Positions 46,280 through 56,249 of a stretch of 64,000 bases of DNA are shown piece by piece. The stretch's first letter is position 1, and the number at the start of each line of letters is the position of its first letter. The stretch is taken from contig NZ_CP104213.1 of assembly GCF_025244745.1 (NCBI RefSeq), positions 1,948,001-2,012,000 of the forward strand, written 5' to 3'. This DNA comes from Deinococcus rubellus (GTDB lineage: Bacteria; Deinococcota; Deinococci; Deinococcales; Deinococcaceae). A program made the translations under genes and the position numbers. The notes under the pieces are model-generated. The model saw nothing but the letters and a program-made list of their open reading frames with translations, was not told the origin of the DNA and made no database searches.

Positions 46280-46285
46280 AGTGTA
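46280..46285 (-). promoter_or_regulatory. -10 box of SDR gene (leaderless)
   Basis: TACACT on the minus strand ends 5 nt before the ATG. Confidence 0.5.
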
Positions 46286-46575
46286 ACCAGCCGGGAAGCA
46301 AAGAACCGCTCCTGAAACTGGCCAGTGCTCCAGAGTTTTGCCCCGGTCCAGACGTTACAAGACCACACCACGATCAGTTTTTCCTCGCTATTGTCGCTGC
46401 ACAGCATGACCGTCGCCACCCAGCGTGCCGGTCAGCTCGCCGGAGTTGACCGGGTACATATCAAGTCGGGCCAGCGCGGATGGACGCTGCTGGGCGGGCA
46501 GTCCACGACGGTTCGCACCGTTCTGACTGAGGTAAGACGTGCGGTCAGGGTACATGATAGGAGCGGTAGCGCGGC

Positions 46576-46581
46576 TAGACT
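46576..46581 (+). promoter_or_regulatory. -10 box of small 46593 gene
   Basis: TAGACT ends 11 nt before the ATG, implying a leader of only a few nucleotides. Confidence 0.4.
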
Positions 46582-46592
46582 GGCCTCCACCT

Positions 46593-46829
46593 ATGGGCCT
46601 CGCGGACGATCCCTTCAACTATCAGCCGACCAGAGACGGACTGCTGCGGATTTCGCGCGGCGCGAAAGTGGTCATGACGCTGGGCGGCCAGCGGGCCGGG
46701 AAGCTGCTGGGGGCGCTTCAGGCCGCCGCCAACGAAGACGCCCGGCAACATCTGCTGGCCCGTGCCACCGGGAATTATCGGCGCGGCAATGAACGGACGG
46801 CGAAGCCGAAGGCCACACAGCGGCGCTGA
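46593..46829 (+). CDS. Small basic hypothetical protein
   Basis: A 78-aa protein not recognised. It reads MGLADDPFNYQPTRDGLLRI at the start, then KVVMTLGGQRAGKLLGALQA and a basic tail rich in Arg/Lys. It could be a small nucleic-acid-associated protein, but that is only suggested by charge. ATG 46593 is chosen because TAGACT lies 11 nt upstream; an upstream in-frame ATG at 46539 precedes the promoter. Confidence 0.6.
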   Translation: MGLADDPFNYQPTRDGLLRISRGAKVVMTLGGQRAGKLLGALQAAANEDARQHLLARATGNYRRGNERTAKPKATQRR

Positions 46830-46861
46830 GCCTCTCCCCTGCTTATGTGGGCGGCCCGGCG

Positions 46862-46867
46862 TAGAAT
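46862..46867 (+). promoter_or_regulatory. -10 box of M20 dipeptidase gene (leaderless)
   Basis: TAGAAT ends 7 nt before the ATG at 46875. Confidence 0.55.
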
Positions 46868-46874
46868 CGCGAGC

Positions 46875-48245
46875 ATGAGCCAACTTCAGAATCTGTCCCT
46901 GACCGACGCCGACCAAGCCAGCGCCAACGCCGAACTGTTCGACCTGCTCAGGATTCCCAGCGTCAGCGCCGACCCCTCGCACGCGCCCGACATGCGCCGC
47001 GCCGCCGACTTCTTGCAGGCCAAACTGGCGTCGCTGGGCTTCACCGCCCGCGTGGAGGCCACCGCCGGGCACCCGGTGGTCTACGCCGAGCGCCTGAGCG
47101 ACCCGGCCCGGCCCACCGTGCTGATCTACGGCCACTACGATGTGCAGCCTGAGGCCCCGCTCGAAGAGTGGCTGACCCCGCCCTTCGAGCCGACCGTGCG
47201 GGAGGGCCGCATCTACGCGCGCGGCTCCACCGACGACAAGGGGCAGGCCTACGCCCACCTGCGCGGCGCGGAGCTGCTGCTCAAGTCGGGCGAATTGCCG
47301 CTCAACGTCAAGTTTCTACTGGAAGGCGAGGAGGAGGTCGGCAGCAAAAATCTGGAGCCGTATCTACGTGAGCATGCCGATCAGCTTAAGTGCGACGTGA
47401 TCGTCATTTCCGACGGCTCACGCTTCGCGCCGGACGTGCCCACCGTGACCTACGGGCTGCGCGGCCTGAGCTACGTGGAAGTGCACGTGCAGGGTGCCAA
47501 CCGCGACCTTCACAGCGGCAGCTACGGCGGGTCCGCGCCCAACCCGATCAATGCCCTGTGCCAGATCATCAGCCAGCTCAAGGATGACCAGGGCCGCATT
47601 ACCATTCCCGGTTTCTACGACGGCATCGACGAGATCACCCAGGAGGAGCGCGACATGTGGGCAGGGCTGCCGCACGACGACGCGGCCTTCGCCGGAAGTA
47701 TCGGGGCTGCCGGGCTGCCGGGCGAGGCGGGTTACACCACCCTGGAGCGGTTGTGGGCACGTCCCACGCTGGACGTGAACGGCATCTGGGGCGGCTACCA
47801 GGGCGAGGGCAGCAAAACCGTGATCGCGGCCAAGGCCGGAGCCAAGATCAGCATGCGCCTGGTGCCGGGGCAGGATCCCGAGAACATCACCAGGCTGATT
47901 CAGGCGTACATTCCCACCCTGGCCCCCGATGGCGTCAAGGTGGAGGTCAAGGGGCTGCACGGTGGCCAGCCGGTCAAGATCGACCTGGACAACCCCTACG
48001 TGCGGGCGGCAGGCAAAGCGCTGGAACAGGTCTACGGCAAGGCCCCGGCCTTCACACGCGGCGGCGGCTCGATTCCGATTGTGGCGGCCTTCCGGGACAT
48101 CCTTAAAGTCCCCGTCGTGCTGGTGGATTTCGGTCTCAACGAGGACGCCCCGCACAGCCCCAACGAGAGTTTCGCCTTGGTGGACTACCACAACGGCATT
48201 CTGACCAGCGCTTACCTGCTACAGGCGCTGGCACAGGCTGAGTGA
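46875..48245 (+). CDS. M20-family dipeptidase
   Basis: Zinc peptidase (456 aa) of the CNDP/PepV-like M20 group. Metal and catalytic residues: [38 protein letters not shown] and the C-terminal His region APHSPNES; the lid domain contains [16 protein letters not shown]. Expected to hydrolyse dipeptides in the cytosol. ATG 46875 follows TAGAAT by 7 nt. Confidence 0.9.
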   Translation: MSQLQNLSLTDADQASANAELFDLLRIPSVSADPSHAPDMRRAADFLQAKLASLGFTARVEATAGHPVVYAERLSDPARPTVLIYGHYDVQPEAPLEEWLTPPFEPTVREGRIYARGSTDDKGQAYAHLRGAELLLKSGELPLNVKFLLEGEEEVGSKNLEPYLREHADQLKCDVIVISDGSRFAPDVPTVTYGLRGLSYVEVHVQGANRDLHSGSYGGSAPNPINALCQIISQLKDDQGRITIPGFYDGIDEITQEERDMWAGLPHDDAAFAGSIGAAGLPGEAGYTTLERLWARPTLDVNGIWGGYQGEGSKTVIAAKAGAKISMRLVPGQDPENITRLIQAYIPTLAPDGVKVEVKGLHGGQPVKIDLDNPYVRAAGKALEQVYGKAPAFTRGGGSIPIVAAFRDILKVPVVLVDFGLNEDAPHSPNESFALVDYHNGILTSAYLLQALAQAE

Positions 48246-48254
48246 AATTCGGGC

Positions 48255-48299
48255 GATGCGACTGGACTTGATGCAACTGGGCTTGATGCGTTTGGGCTT
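48255..48299 (+). repeat. Three 15-bp tandem repeats at purN start
   Basis: Units GATGCGACTGGACTT, GATGCAACTGGGCTT and GATGCGTTTGGGCTT lie head to tail. Each carries an in-frame ATG, giving purN three consecutive candidate starts (48256, 48271, 48286). Confidence 0.75.
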
Positions 48300-48870
48300 T
48301 CTCTCCTCGCACGGCGGCAGCACGGCGCGGGCGGTGACAGTAGCCTGCACTCGGGGCGAGCTGGCCGCCACGCCCGCCCTGCTGATCAGCAACAACAGCG
48401 CGTCCCCCGTGATGCAGTGGGCTGGGGAAATTGGGCTACCCCGCCTGCACCTCAGCCGCGCCGCTTACCCCGACCCCGATGAGCTGGACGCCGCCATCGT
48501 GGCCGCCCTGCGCGCCCACCAGATTGACGCGGTGGTGCTGAGCGGTTACATGAAGGCGCTGGGGACACGCACGCTGACCGCCTACCGGGGGCGCATGCTC
48601 AACGTGCATCCCAGCTTGCTGCCGCTCTACGGCGGGCGCGGCATGTACGGTGACCTGGTCCACGCAGCGGTGCTGGCCGCAGACGAGACCGTCAGCGGCG
48701 CGACGGTGCATCAGGTGGAGGCGGGCATCGACGAGGGCACGGTGGTGGCCCAGTCGCGGGTTGCCGTGCTGCCAGGCGATACGGTGGCGACCCTGCGCGC
48801 CCGCGTACAGGCCACCGAGGGGCCGCTGATGATCGCCGCTCTACAGAAATTGGCTGAGGCCGTGACATGA
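48286..48870 (+). CDS. purN: Phosphoribosylglycinamide formyltransferase
   Basis: Transfers formyl from 10-formyl-THF to GAR in purine synthesis (194 aa from 48286). N-terminal [15 protein letters not shown] phosphate-binding loop, [14 protein letters not shown], the catalytic stretch SGYMKALG...[14 protein letters not shown] and [15 protein letters not shown]. Alternative starts at 48256 and 48271 arise from a tandem duplication of the start region; homologues begin close to MRLGFL, favouring 48286. It overlaps the DUF402 gene by 4 bp. Confidence 0.9.
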   Translation: MRLGFLSSHGGSTARAVTVACTRGELAATPALLISNNSASPVMQWAGEIGLPRLHLSRAAYPDPDELDAAIVAALRAHQIDAVVLSGYMKALGTRTLTAYRGRMLNVHPSLLPLYGGRGMYGDLVHAAVLAADETVSGATVHQVEAGIDEGTVVAQSRVAVLPGDTVATLRARVQATEGPLMIAALQKLAEAVT

Positions 48871-49415
48871 AGCGCAAGGTATTCGACCGCCGTATCTGGC
48901 CCCGCGCTATCAGCGGCGAGCAGACAGCCCTGAATCTGCCCGGCGGCCTGATCGTGGACTACCGGGCGGGCGAGGTCACCGCGCCCAAGTGGGTGAGCGT
49001 CGCGGGCCGGGCGCTGTGCATCCTGGATTCCGGCTACCGCTGGGTCCACTACGCGCCCAGCGGGGCGACGCACGCCCTCACCGTGCAGCTCGACGCATCG
49101 GACCGGGTCCAGCAACTTTATGTGGATGTGGGCGAGGCCAGCGGCATTGGCGCGGACGGCCTGCCCTGGATGGACGACCTCTATCTGGACGTGGTGGGTC
49201 TTGTCGATGTGCAGCCGGACGGACGCTGGCAGGTGACGGCTACCGAGGTGATCGACCAGAACGAGTTGGAAGAGGCGCTCCAGTCGGGTCGGGTCACGCC
49301 GCAGCAGCACGCCTTTGCCTGGGCCGAGGCCGACGGCGTCGTGTCCGCCCTGCACGCCCAGTCTTTCGGGCCGCTGGAGGTGATGCGCCGCTACCTGCAA
49401 GACCCCTATACCTGA
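48867..49415 (+). CDS. DUF402-family protein
   Basis: A 182-aa protein of the DUF402 fold, related to RNase-associated FAU-1 and FomD-like nucleotide phosphohydrolases. Core [29 protein letters not shown], then the acidic [17 protein letters not shown] helix, with the conserved Asp/Glu metal-binding pattern. Actual substrate unknown. ATGA overlap with purN indicates co-translation. Confidence 0.85.
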   Translation: MKRKVFDRRIWPRAISGEQTALNLPGGLIVDYRAGEVTAPKWVSVAGRALCILDSGYRWVHYAPSGATHALTVQLDASDRVQQLYVDVGEASGIGADGLPWMDDLYLDVVGLVDVQPDGRWQVTATEVIDQNELEEALQSGRVTPQQHAFAWAEADGVVSALHAQSFGPLEVMRRYLQDPYT

Positions 49416-49472
49416 TTCGCAGCCGAGCAGACTTGCATCCGGGCCACTGGACGCGCTAACTTGGTCGCCGCT

Positions 49473-49564
<92 letters not shown>

Positions 49565-49572
49565 ACAGCCAG

Positions 49573-49605
49573 AAGCGGGCCGCCTCAAGTTGAAGCGGCC
49601 CGCTT
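49573..49605 (+). terminator. Hairpin terminator after tRNA-Ser
   Basis: AAGCGGGCCGC (49573-49583) pairs perfectly with GCGGCCCGCTT (49595-49605) over an 11-nt loop, followed by TGCTGTTT. Confidence 0.7.
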
Positions 49606-50670
49606 TGCTGTTTAAAGAATCTAGGCGTCGAGCACCCGTACCCGCCGAATCGCCCCATCCAAGAGGGCACGCACGTCTGCTTCGCTCTGGACCTCCACGT
49701 AGCCACGCAACACCGGCTCGGTGCCGGACGCGCGGAACATGGCCGACGCGCCGCCCACCAGATCGAGTTTCATGCCGTCGCGGGTGTTGACACCTTCCAC
49801 GGCGTACCCGGCCACATCGCGGTAGGTCGCCGCCTCACCCAGCAGCCGGACCTTGTCAAAGTCGGCGCTGAGGTGCAGATCGGCCTGGTCATAGATGTGC
49901 TTGAAGCCGACATTCGCCTCGATCCCGGCAGACAGCTCGCCGAGGCTGTGGCCGCTCATCGCCACCGCTTCTATCAGTAGCAGGCTGTTGAGCAGGCCGT
50001 CACGCTCGGGAATATGCCCGCGCGACGACAGCCCGCCGGACTCCTCGCCGCCGATCATCACGACCCTGGCAGGGTCGGCCTGCCCTTCAGAAAGGCGTCA
50101 GCGATGTACTTGAAACTGACAGGCGTTTCCAGAAGTTCCAGGCCCAGTTGCCGGGTCAGCAGCTCGATGAGGCGGCGACTCGGCACCGTCTTGACGACCA
50201 GGCCCCGCAGCCCGCGCCCGTACAGATGCTTGATAAACACCGAAAAAATCTGATGGCTATCGAAAAACCGCCCGCCCGCCGTGACCGCGCCCACCCGGTC
50301 CGCGTCGCCGTCCGTCACGGCAGCGAAGGTCTACCCCGTCTCACAGATGAGCAGCTCCGCCTCCACCCGCGCCACCATCTCGGGCGTGGCGCTGCCGCCA
50401 TACGGTCCCTTGAGTTTGTAGCCGTTGTAGACGGGTGGGTTGTGTGAGGCGGTGATCACAACGCCACCCGCCGCACCCAAATACAGGGCCGCAAACGAGA
50501 GGGCAGGCGTCGGCAGGTACGCCCCGGCCAGCCAGATGTCAAGGCGCATCATCGTCTCAGCCACGATGCGGGCAAAATTACGGCTCTGAAAGCAGGGATC
50601 GAAACCCACCACCACCGAGTTGCCGCCTGAGGTGGGCTTGCGCGACTAGGGTCTGTCTGGCTAAGTTTGA

Positions 50671-50676
50671 TAGAGT
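50671..50676 (+). promoter_or_regulatory. -10 box of IS427-type transposase
   Basis: TAGAGT ends 8 nt before the transposase ATG at 50685, inside the left IS end. Confidence 0.4.
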
Positions 50677-50684
50677 CGTCTGTC

Positions 50685-51544
50685 ATGGGCAGAACAGATC
50701 TCACGCCGGAACAATGGGCAAAACTGGAGCCTGAATGGCCAGGTAACCCCCGGCACGGACATGCCTACAAGCCGCATCTGCCGGTCATCAATGGCATTCT
50801 CTGGCGGCTGAAGACGGGAGCACCGTGGCGGGACATCCCAGAACGGTATGGCCCCTGGGAAACGTGTTGGGATCGCTTCACCCGCTGGTCACGCGATGGC
50901 ACCTGGAAACGCGTCCTCGTGGCCCTCCAGGTCAAGGAAGATGCTCAGGGAAAGATTGATTGGGACGGCGCGTCCCTGGATAGCACCAGTTGTAAAGCCC
51001 ACCGCGCTGCGGTGGGCGCACGAAAACAGCCAGCTAAGCTGGAAAAAAGGGGGCACTCAACGATGAGTGGCTCGGCATCAGCCGTGGAGGACGAAACAGC
51101 AAGATCCACGTGCTGACCGAGGGAAAACGCCGCCCGTTGGCCGTGCTGGTGTCGGAGGGTCAGGCCAGCGACCCGACCTACCTGCTTCCCCTCCTTGACG
51201 AGGTCTGCATCCGGCGGCCCGGTCCGGGCCGCCCTCGGAAGCGTCCGCCGATGGTGCGCGTAGATCGTGCGTACGGTGCACGGAAGTACCGTCAGCAACT
51301 GCGGAGCCGCAAGATCGTCTGTGTTTGTCCTGAACGCAAGGATGCCAAGAAAGCGCGGTTGAAGAAGGGCAGTCGTGGAGGTCGGCCCCCGAAATTCGAC
51401 GCTGAAGCCGACAAGGGCCGCCAGGTGGTGGAATGCAACATCAATCGGCTCAAGGATTTTAGAGCACTCGCCACCCGCTACGAAAAACGTGGACATCAGT
51501 TTTTAGCCGTTGTACACGTTGCGTGCATTGTCCTCTGGCTCTGA
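50685..51544 (+). CDS. IS5/IS427-type transposase, two frames joined by frameshift
   Basis: Frame 1 (50685-51116) has the DUF4096-like N-terminus [33 protein letters not shown] and the first catalytic Asp in [10 protein letters not shown]. Frame 2 (through 51544) begins in [20 protein letters not shown] and carries the second Asp ([13 protein letters not shown]) and Glu ([22 protein letters not shown]). The frames meet at A6G5 (51043-51053), where a -1 slip from the first frame gives the second. Programmed frameshifting at such runs is known in this IS group; a plain frameshift mutation is the alternative. Confidence 0.85.
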
Positions 51545-51832
51545 AAACTCAGCCAGACAGACCCTAGACGCGGATTGGCGCACGTAAAGTCTTCTGCAAT
51601 AGTTTCACGCCAGCCGTCAGTTCCGAATTTGATGGGCCTACTGGGTTCTCCAGAGCGAAAGTACTGCTGTCCCACAGCCTGGCAAATGTTCCCATTACTC
51701 CCCGCGCTTCCTGCGCAGCAGGCACAGGCAGTGTTGACAGTCACCCCTTTCCCCACTATCATTCCATCCGTGCTGAAAAGCACCCCTTGAAAGGGCGGCG
51801 ATCAGAACCTTCCCCGGTTTTTTGACCCGACA

Positions 51833-51912
<80 letters not shown>

Positions 51913-51918
51913 CCACTG

Positions 51919-51957
51919 CCTCCGTTTCTGCTGCATGCAGGGCGGAGGTCTTTTTTT
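51919..51957 (+). terminator. Terminator after tRNA-Glu
   Basis: CCTCCG (51919-51924) pairs with CGGAGG (51943-51948); the loop holds a CTGCATGCAG palindrome; TC plus seven T follow. Confidence 0.75.
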
Positions 51958-52007
51958 GCCATATAGCAGCTCACCCTGGCCCGCATCTTCGTGAAATACT
52001 GCTGGGC

Positions 52008-53243
52008 GTGCCGTTGCCCGCCGTTCCATCTGCCTCCATGTCTGTTCCCATTTCGGCCCAAGTACCGTTCACACCACCGCGCTGGCTCCCCTGGCTGATT
52101 GCTGCCGTTCCGGTGCTGCCGTTTTTCTATCTGGCCGCTTTCGGGGCGCTGGGATCGCTGCGGCGGCTGCCGCGAGTGGCCCGCTGGGTGCTGTTCTATT
52201 TTGCGGCCTCACAGGTGCTGGCCGCCCTGCTAACACCCAATCCGCTGCTCTCGCTGGCCTTCGGCGGCGTCCGCACACTGCTGATCCTGGCGATGATCTC
52301 GGCAGGCGTGTATCTGCAAGACAGCCGCCATCTGCGCCCGCTGCTGTGGGGGCAACTCATCATCTTCGTTTGGGCCTGGAGCTACACTCTACTGACCCAG
52401 GGCGTCGCGGGTGTCGAGGCGCGGCTCAATCACCCTTATTACTACCCGGTATCTCTGGGCCTGGTGGCGGTAGTGGCGCTCTGGCTGGTGATGTTCTGGC
52501 GCGGTGGCGCAGCCTGGTGGCGCATTCTGGCGGGCCTGGTCGTCGTCGCCACACTGCTGGCGGCAGGCAGCCGGGGACCGATGCTGGCGCTGACGCTGGG
52601 CAGCGTAGCGGCCCTGCTACTGGCCGGTCACCGGGGCAGCCGCCGCTGGGTGGTGGTGCCGCTGGGCGTGGTGGCCATTATCATCCTGGTGGTCAGCGCC
52701 CTGCAACTCAAGTTCGCGCCCATCCTGCGCCTGCTCGATGACCAGACCAGCGGGCGCAATTTTGTCTGGGCCGACGCCTACGCCGCCTGGCAGACCTCTG
52801 CGCTGGGCGGCGTGGGCGCTTATCAGGGCGGGCCTTACCTGACCTCGCTGTTCAAGGACGGCTGCGCGCTGCTGCCCACCCTGATTGCCGATACGCCGGT
52901 CTGCTCCCTGCTGGACGGCATCTGGATGACCGCCCACAACGCCTGGCTCCACTGGCTGCTGGAAACCGGCGTGATGGGCCTGAGCGGGCTGCTGGTCGTC
53001 TACGCCTACGGGCTGTGGGCAGCGGTCAAGAGCCGCGACCCACTGCTGATCGCCGTACTGTTCGGCTACACCGCCATGAACTTCGTGGACGTGGTGATCG
53101 CCGTGCCCAGCCCACACTTCGCCGAGCTGTGGTGGGTGGCGCTGGGCATCAGCGTGTGGCGCGCTCAGGGCGCAGCAGCAGAGCAAACACGGCCAGCAGA
53201 ACCAGCGACAGCAGAACTGATCCCGCCAGCTTCAACGGGCTGA
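52008..53243 (+). CDS. O-antigen ligase/polymerase-like membrane protein (second copy)
   Basis: A polytopic protein (411 aa from GTG 52008) of the Wzy_C/WaaL superfamily and a likely paralogue of the protein at 24590-26164: [22 protein letters not shown] and [21 protein letters not shown] match its SGSRGG and IAHN-x5-LAETG motifs. About 10 helices. GTG 52008 follows AATACT closely; ATG 52038 is an alternative. Its last 95 bp overlap, on the opposite strand, the membrane-anchor end of the exported protein at 53149. It lacks the beta-rich tail of its paralogue. Confidence 0.78.
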   Translation: MPLPAVPSASMSVPISAQVPFTPPRWLPWLIAAVPVLPFFYLAAFGALGSLRRLPRVARWVLFYFAASQVLAALLTPNPLLSLAFGGVRTLLILAMISAGVYLQDSRHLRPLLWGQLIIFVWAWSYTLLTQGVAGVEARLNHPYYYPVSLGLVAVVALWLVMFWRGGAAWWRILAGLVVVATLLAAGSRGPMLALTLGSVAALLLAGHRGSRRWVVVPLGVVAIIILVVSALQLKFAPILRLLDDQTSGRNFVWADAYAAWQTSALGGVGAYQGGPYLTSLFKDGCALLPTLIADTPVCSLLDGIWMTAHNAWLHWLLETGVMGLSGLLVVYAYGLWAAVKSRDPLLIAVLFGYTAMNFVDVVIAVPSPHFAELWWVALGISVWRAQGAAAEQTRPAEPATAELIPPASTG

Positions 53244-54081
53244 GCTGACCCAGGCCCGGACCGGGAGCCAGGCTGGTCAGCTCGGTCCAGTACAACCGGA
53301 CAGGCAGGCAGGTCGCGCCGCCCGCCGCGCATTCCACCTGGACACTCAGCCCGTTCGTCGAGCGGCCAATCAGCGGCAGGCTCTGTTCGGTGAGCTGACT
53401 TTTCGGCCAGAAGGCGGTGGAGCGCTCCGTACGCGGCGAGAGCGCCTGACTGCCGTCCGAAGTCCAGCGCAAACGGTAAGCGCCCGCATCTGAGACCGAG
53501 AAGGTTCGCAGATCGCTGGCCTGCACGCCTTTGGGGAGCGTGAACGTGGCCGCTTGCAGATCGCTCAGGCTCCTGAACAGATTGGCTCCGTCGAACTGGA
53601 CTACCGAGAGTCCAGAACTCGAAAATGGAGACTTCGCACTGTCGAGTGCCCACTGCACCGCGCCCAGGCCCACGCTCTGGCGTAAGGGCGGCGCATCAAT
53701 CAGCTTGACCCCCGCATAGTACTGATTGATTGGACAGGCAGAGGCACACCCCTGCTCGAAATGCAGCACATGCTGCCCAGCCTCGACAAGTCCACTGGGA
53801 AGTACGGTGACGAACTGACCTGCTGGGAAGACGTAACGGCCCAGCGGCTGGCCGTCGAGCGCCACGCTGGCCTGCACCGACTGCTGCGGTGAATACAACT
53901 GATAGGTGAAGCTGACATAACGTGGCCCCGGCGTGCTGAACCAAATCTCGCTGACCGGCTGCGGCACCCGGTAAGGATTCACACCGTCCGATGCGGATGC
54001 GGAGAAGCCCAACATGCTCCAGCCCAGCGGAATCTGGGTACTCAGGTCGGTGGTCGTTTGTTCAGGGTTGCTGAATGGCAT
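53149..54081 (-). CDS. Exported beta-sandwich protein with C-terminal membrane anchor
   Basis: A protein of unknown function (310 aa). A largely beta-strand region (about residues 30-265; [44 protein letters not shown]) is followed by a C-terminal helix ([19 protein letters not shown]) and basic tail. No classical N-terminal signal is seen, so topology is unsure. Motifs resemble the exported protein at 23775. It starts inside the end of rmlD (20-bp overlap), as last gene of the rhamnose operon, and converges with the ligase-like gene with a 95-bp overlap. Possibly a glycan-binding accessory. Confidence 0.6.
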   Translation of the reverse strand: MPFSNPEQTTTDLSTQIPLGWSMLGFSASASDGVNPYRVPQPVSEIWFSTPGPRYVSFTYQLYSPQQSVQASVALDGQPLGRYVFPAGQFVTVLPSGLVEAGQHVLHFEQGCASACPINQYYAGVKLIDAPPLRQSVGLGAVQWALDSAKSPFSSSGLSVVQFDGANLFRSLSDLQAATFTLPKGVQASDLRTFSVSDAGAYRLRWTSDGSQALSPRTERSTAFWPKSQLTEQSLPLIGRSTNGLSVQVECAAGGATCLPVRLYWTELTSLAPGPGLGQLSPLKLAGSVLLSLVLLAVFALLLRPERATR

Positions 54082-54802
54082 CTTTGTTCAAGTGTATCTT
54101 CAGCGCTGCCCACCGCTCGGTGTTCAGGCTCACGTCGCCCGGCAACGCCACACCCGCCTCGGCCCGCGTGCCCTCGCGCACGTCCGGCTTGCGGCGGCAG
54201 GCCAGCTCGTAGACACTCTTGCGCTCAGTGGCGATATGTAGCACCTCGGCGCTGATCTCGCCTGCGTGCCTCACTGCCAGAGCAATCTCCGGCGCGATGA
54301 TGTCCACATAATCCTGGCCAGTAAACACGTCGCTGAAGGCCACCGGATAAGCGAACTCTCGGGGCCGGAAGCTGGTTCGGATAATCAGGTGCCTGGTGGC
54401 GGCCCGGGCAGCTTCCTCGGCCACCAGCTTGGTCAGCGAGTAGTAATTGACGACTGGCCCCGGCGTGTCGTCCTCGCGGTAATTGCCGGTCTGGCCGTCG
54501 AACACGTAATCGGTGCTGATGTGAACCAGTTTCGCGCCGACCGCGTTGGCTGCCCGCGCGATGTGCCGGGTGCCCTCCACATTAACGGCCCAGCAGCGCG
54601 ACCGCTCCCTCTGCGCGCCGCCCACATTGGTGTAGGCGGCGGCGTGGACGATGATGTCCGGCTGCTCTCGCCCGATAACCTTTGAGACGCTCCCTGCGTC
54701 AGTGAGGTTCAGCTCGGCGCTGCTCGGCGCGATTAACTCAGGCAGCAGGGTACGCAGCTCCGTACCCAGCCGCCCGCTGCCGCCCGTGATCAGCACCTTC
54801 AC
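54062..54802 (-). CDS. rmlD: dTDP-4-dehydrorhamnose reductase
   Basis: NADPH-dependent last step of dTDP-L-rhamnose synthesis (246 aa). N-terminal LITGGSGRLGTELR, the AAYTNV block, HISTDYVFDGQTGNYREDD and the catalytic YxxxK in NYYSLTKLVAEEAA. Start GTG 54802 overlaps the rmlC stop (GTGA) and has CGAGGA upstream. It is slightly shorter than common RmlD proteins (about 285-300 aa) and its C-terminal part is less typical, so some change in substrate is possible. Confidence 0.87.
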   Translation of the reverse strand: MKVLITGGSGRLGTELRTLLPELIAPSSAELNLTDAGSVSKVIGREQPDIIVHAAAYTNVGGAQRERSRCWAVNVEGTRHIARAANAVGAKLVHISTDYVFDGQTGNYREDDTPGPVVNYYSLTKLVAEEAARAATRHLIIRTSFRPREFAYPVAFSDVFTGQDYVDIIAPEIALAVRHAGEISAEVLHIATERKSVYELACRRKPDVREGTRAEAGVALPGDVSLNTERWAALKIHLNKDAIQQP

Positions 54803-55350
54803 CCCATATCCTCGGCCCACAGATCGTCGCCGAAGAAGTTCCAGGGCAATCTTCCCTCGTTGGGATCACTCAAATTGAACTGGGCGTCCATGGTGTAGAT
54901 CAGGGTGGCTCCGGCCTCCCCTGCCTGATAGCCGTGTGCCACACCGCTGGGAATGTGCACCAGCATCGGCTGCTCGCCACTGAAGACCAGCTTGCGCTTG
55001 ACGCCCAGGGTCGGGCTACCCTCACGGCAATCGATGAGCCAGATCATCAGCTGGCCCGACAGCACGCACCAGATCTCGTTCTGCTCATCTTTGACGTGAA
55101 TGTGAAAGGCGTTGATTCGCCCTGCTGCTGCCCACGAGACGCTGATCTGGCGCGGCACGAGCTGGCCTGGCAATCCCTGAACGCCCTGTTCGTCCAGACG
55201 CAAGTATTCCATGAACGCGCCGTTCTCGCTGCGGTTTTTCCTGAGCGCCTGAATCCAGACGCCCTCAATCTGCGGCGCGGCGGGGTAGGTTTCGAAGGCG
55301 AGCACGTCGGCGTACTCGCTGGCCAGTTTGATCTTGAGGGTGGGGATCAT
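54799..55350 (-). CDS. rmlC: dTDP-4-dehydrorhamnose 3,5-epimerase-like protein
   Basis: A cupin of 183 aa in the RmlC position. Recognisable blocks: [36 protein letters not shown] and [18 protein letters not shown]. The usual GLHxQ motif of RmlC is here FHIHV, so it is a divergent member. Context (rmlB, rmlA, rmlD directly around it with 4-bp overlaps) supports the epimerase role for dTDP-L-rhamnose. Confidence 0.8.
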   Translation of the reverse strand: MIPTLKIKLASEYADVLAFETYPAAPQIEGVWIQALRKNRSENGAFMEYLRLDEQGVQGLPGQLVPRQISVSWAAAGRINAFHIHVKDEQNEIWCVLSGQLMIWLIDCREGSPTLGVKRKLVFSGEQPMLVHIPSGVAHGYQAGEAGATLIYTMDAQFNLSDPNEGRLPWNFFGDDLWAEDMG

Positions 55351-56249
55351 GGGTGGCTCCGCTGCTCGGTGCTGAGTTTGAGCAGGTACTTGCCGTACTG
55401 GTTCTTGGCGAACTTCTGCGCCTGCTCGATGAGTTGCTCGGTGCTGATCCAGTGGTTGCGCCAGGCGATTTCCTCAGGTGCGGCCACCTTAAGGCCCTGG
55501 CGGTGCTCGATGGTCTGGATGAAACTGCTGGCTTCCAGCATGCTCTCGTGGGTGCCGGTGTCGAGCCAGGCAAAACCCCGGCGCATCGTCTGCACGTCGA
55601 GCAGCCCGGCGTTGAGGTACTGGATGTTCACGTCGGTGATTTCCAGTTCGCCACGCGCCGATGGCCTGATTCCCTTGACCACGTCCACGATGTTCTGGTC
55701 GTAGAAATACAGGCCCGTGACCGCGAAGTCCGATTTGGGCTTGGCGGGCTTTTCCTCCAGCGAGACGGCCTTGCCCGCGCCGTCGAACTCCACCACACCG
55801 TAGCGCTCCGGATCGCCCACCTGGTAGGCGAAGACGGTGGCCCCCTCGGTTTTCCGGTTGGCCGACTCCATCAAATCGGAGAGGTCGTTACCGTAGAAGA
55901 TGTTGTCGCCCAGAATCAGGGCGCTGTGATGGCCACGAGTGAAGTCCTCGCCGATCAGAAACGCCTGGGCGAGTCCCTCGGGCCTGGGCTGTACGGCGTA
56001 TTCCAGCTGGATGCCCCACTGCGAGCCGTCGCCGAGGAGTTGCTGGAAGCGCGGGGTGTCTTCCGGCGTCGAGATAATCAGTATTTCGCGGATGCCGCCG
56101 AGCATCAAGGTGGTCAGCGGATAGTAGATCATCGGCTTGTCGTAGATGGGGAGGAGCTGCTTGCTGACGGCCAGCGTCGCCGGATACAGCCGGGTGCCGC
56201 TGCCGCCCGCCAGGATGATGCCCCGGCGCTTTAAAGCGTTCGATGTCAC
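55347..56249 (-). CDS. rmlA: Glucose-1-phosphate thymidylyltransferase
   Basis: Makes dTDP-glucose from dTTP and glucose-1-phosphate (300 aa). Signature [23 protein letters not shown], metal-site [30 protein letters not shown] and the [14 protein letters not shown] end. GTG 56249 overlaps the rmlB stop (GTGA). Part of the tightly coupled rmlBACD block. Confidence 0.94.
   Translation of the reverse strand: MTSNALKRRGIILAGGSGTRLYPATLAVSKQLLPIYDKPMIYYPLTTLMLGGIREILIISTPEDTPRFQQLLGDGSQWGIQLEYAVQPRPEGLAQAFLIGEDFTRGHHSALILGDNIFYGNDLSDLMESANRKTEGATVFAYQVGDPERYGVVEFDGAGKAVSLEEKPAKPKSDFAVTGLYFYDQNIVDVVKGIRPSARGELEITDVNIQYLNAGLLDVQTMRRGFAWLDTGTHESMLEASSFIQTIEHRQGLKVAAPEEIAWRNHWISTEQLIEQAQKFAKNQYGKYLLKLSTEQRSHP

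Larger units (their letters stand above)
46275..46592. other. Divergent intergenic region
   Basis: 318 bp between the SDR gene (leftward) and a small rightward gene. It holds the -10 boxes of both. No gene, RNA or clear repeat recognised in the remainder. Confidence 0.4.
50649..51564 (+). mobile_element. IS5-family (IS427-type) insertion sequence, 916 bp
   Basis: Terminal inverted repeats GGGTCTGTCTGGCT at both ends (left 50649-50662; right reads the same inward from 51564), extending imperfectly to about 20 bp. TA flanks both ends (50647-50648 and 51565-51566), consistent with the short TA-type duplication of the IS427 group. It carries one transposase in two overlapping frames. Confidence 0.88.
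49621..51640 (-). pseudogene. Phosphoglucomutase/phosphomannomutase, decayed and IS-interrupted
   Basis: Reading leftward: N-terminal [23 protein letters not shown] (51570-51638); IS insertion (50649-51564); [16 protein letters not shown] and the phosphoserine loop ITASHNPP to about 50331; then a deletion of roughly 100 residues and an in-frame TAG (about 50329); [14 protein letters not shown] metal loop; a one-base frameshift near 50090; then MIGGEESGG and the phosphate-binding FRASGTEP to 49621. The IS excises in frame on paper, but the deletion, stop and frameshift show the gene was dead regardless. It would have supplied hexose-1-phosphate for sugar-nucleotide synthesis. Confidence 0.88.

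Noticed and set aside
50649..51566. IS-mediated loss as sole cause of mutase inactivation
   Set aside because: A separate deletion, a stop codon and a frameshift exist outside the IS.
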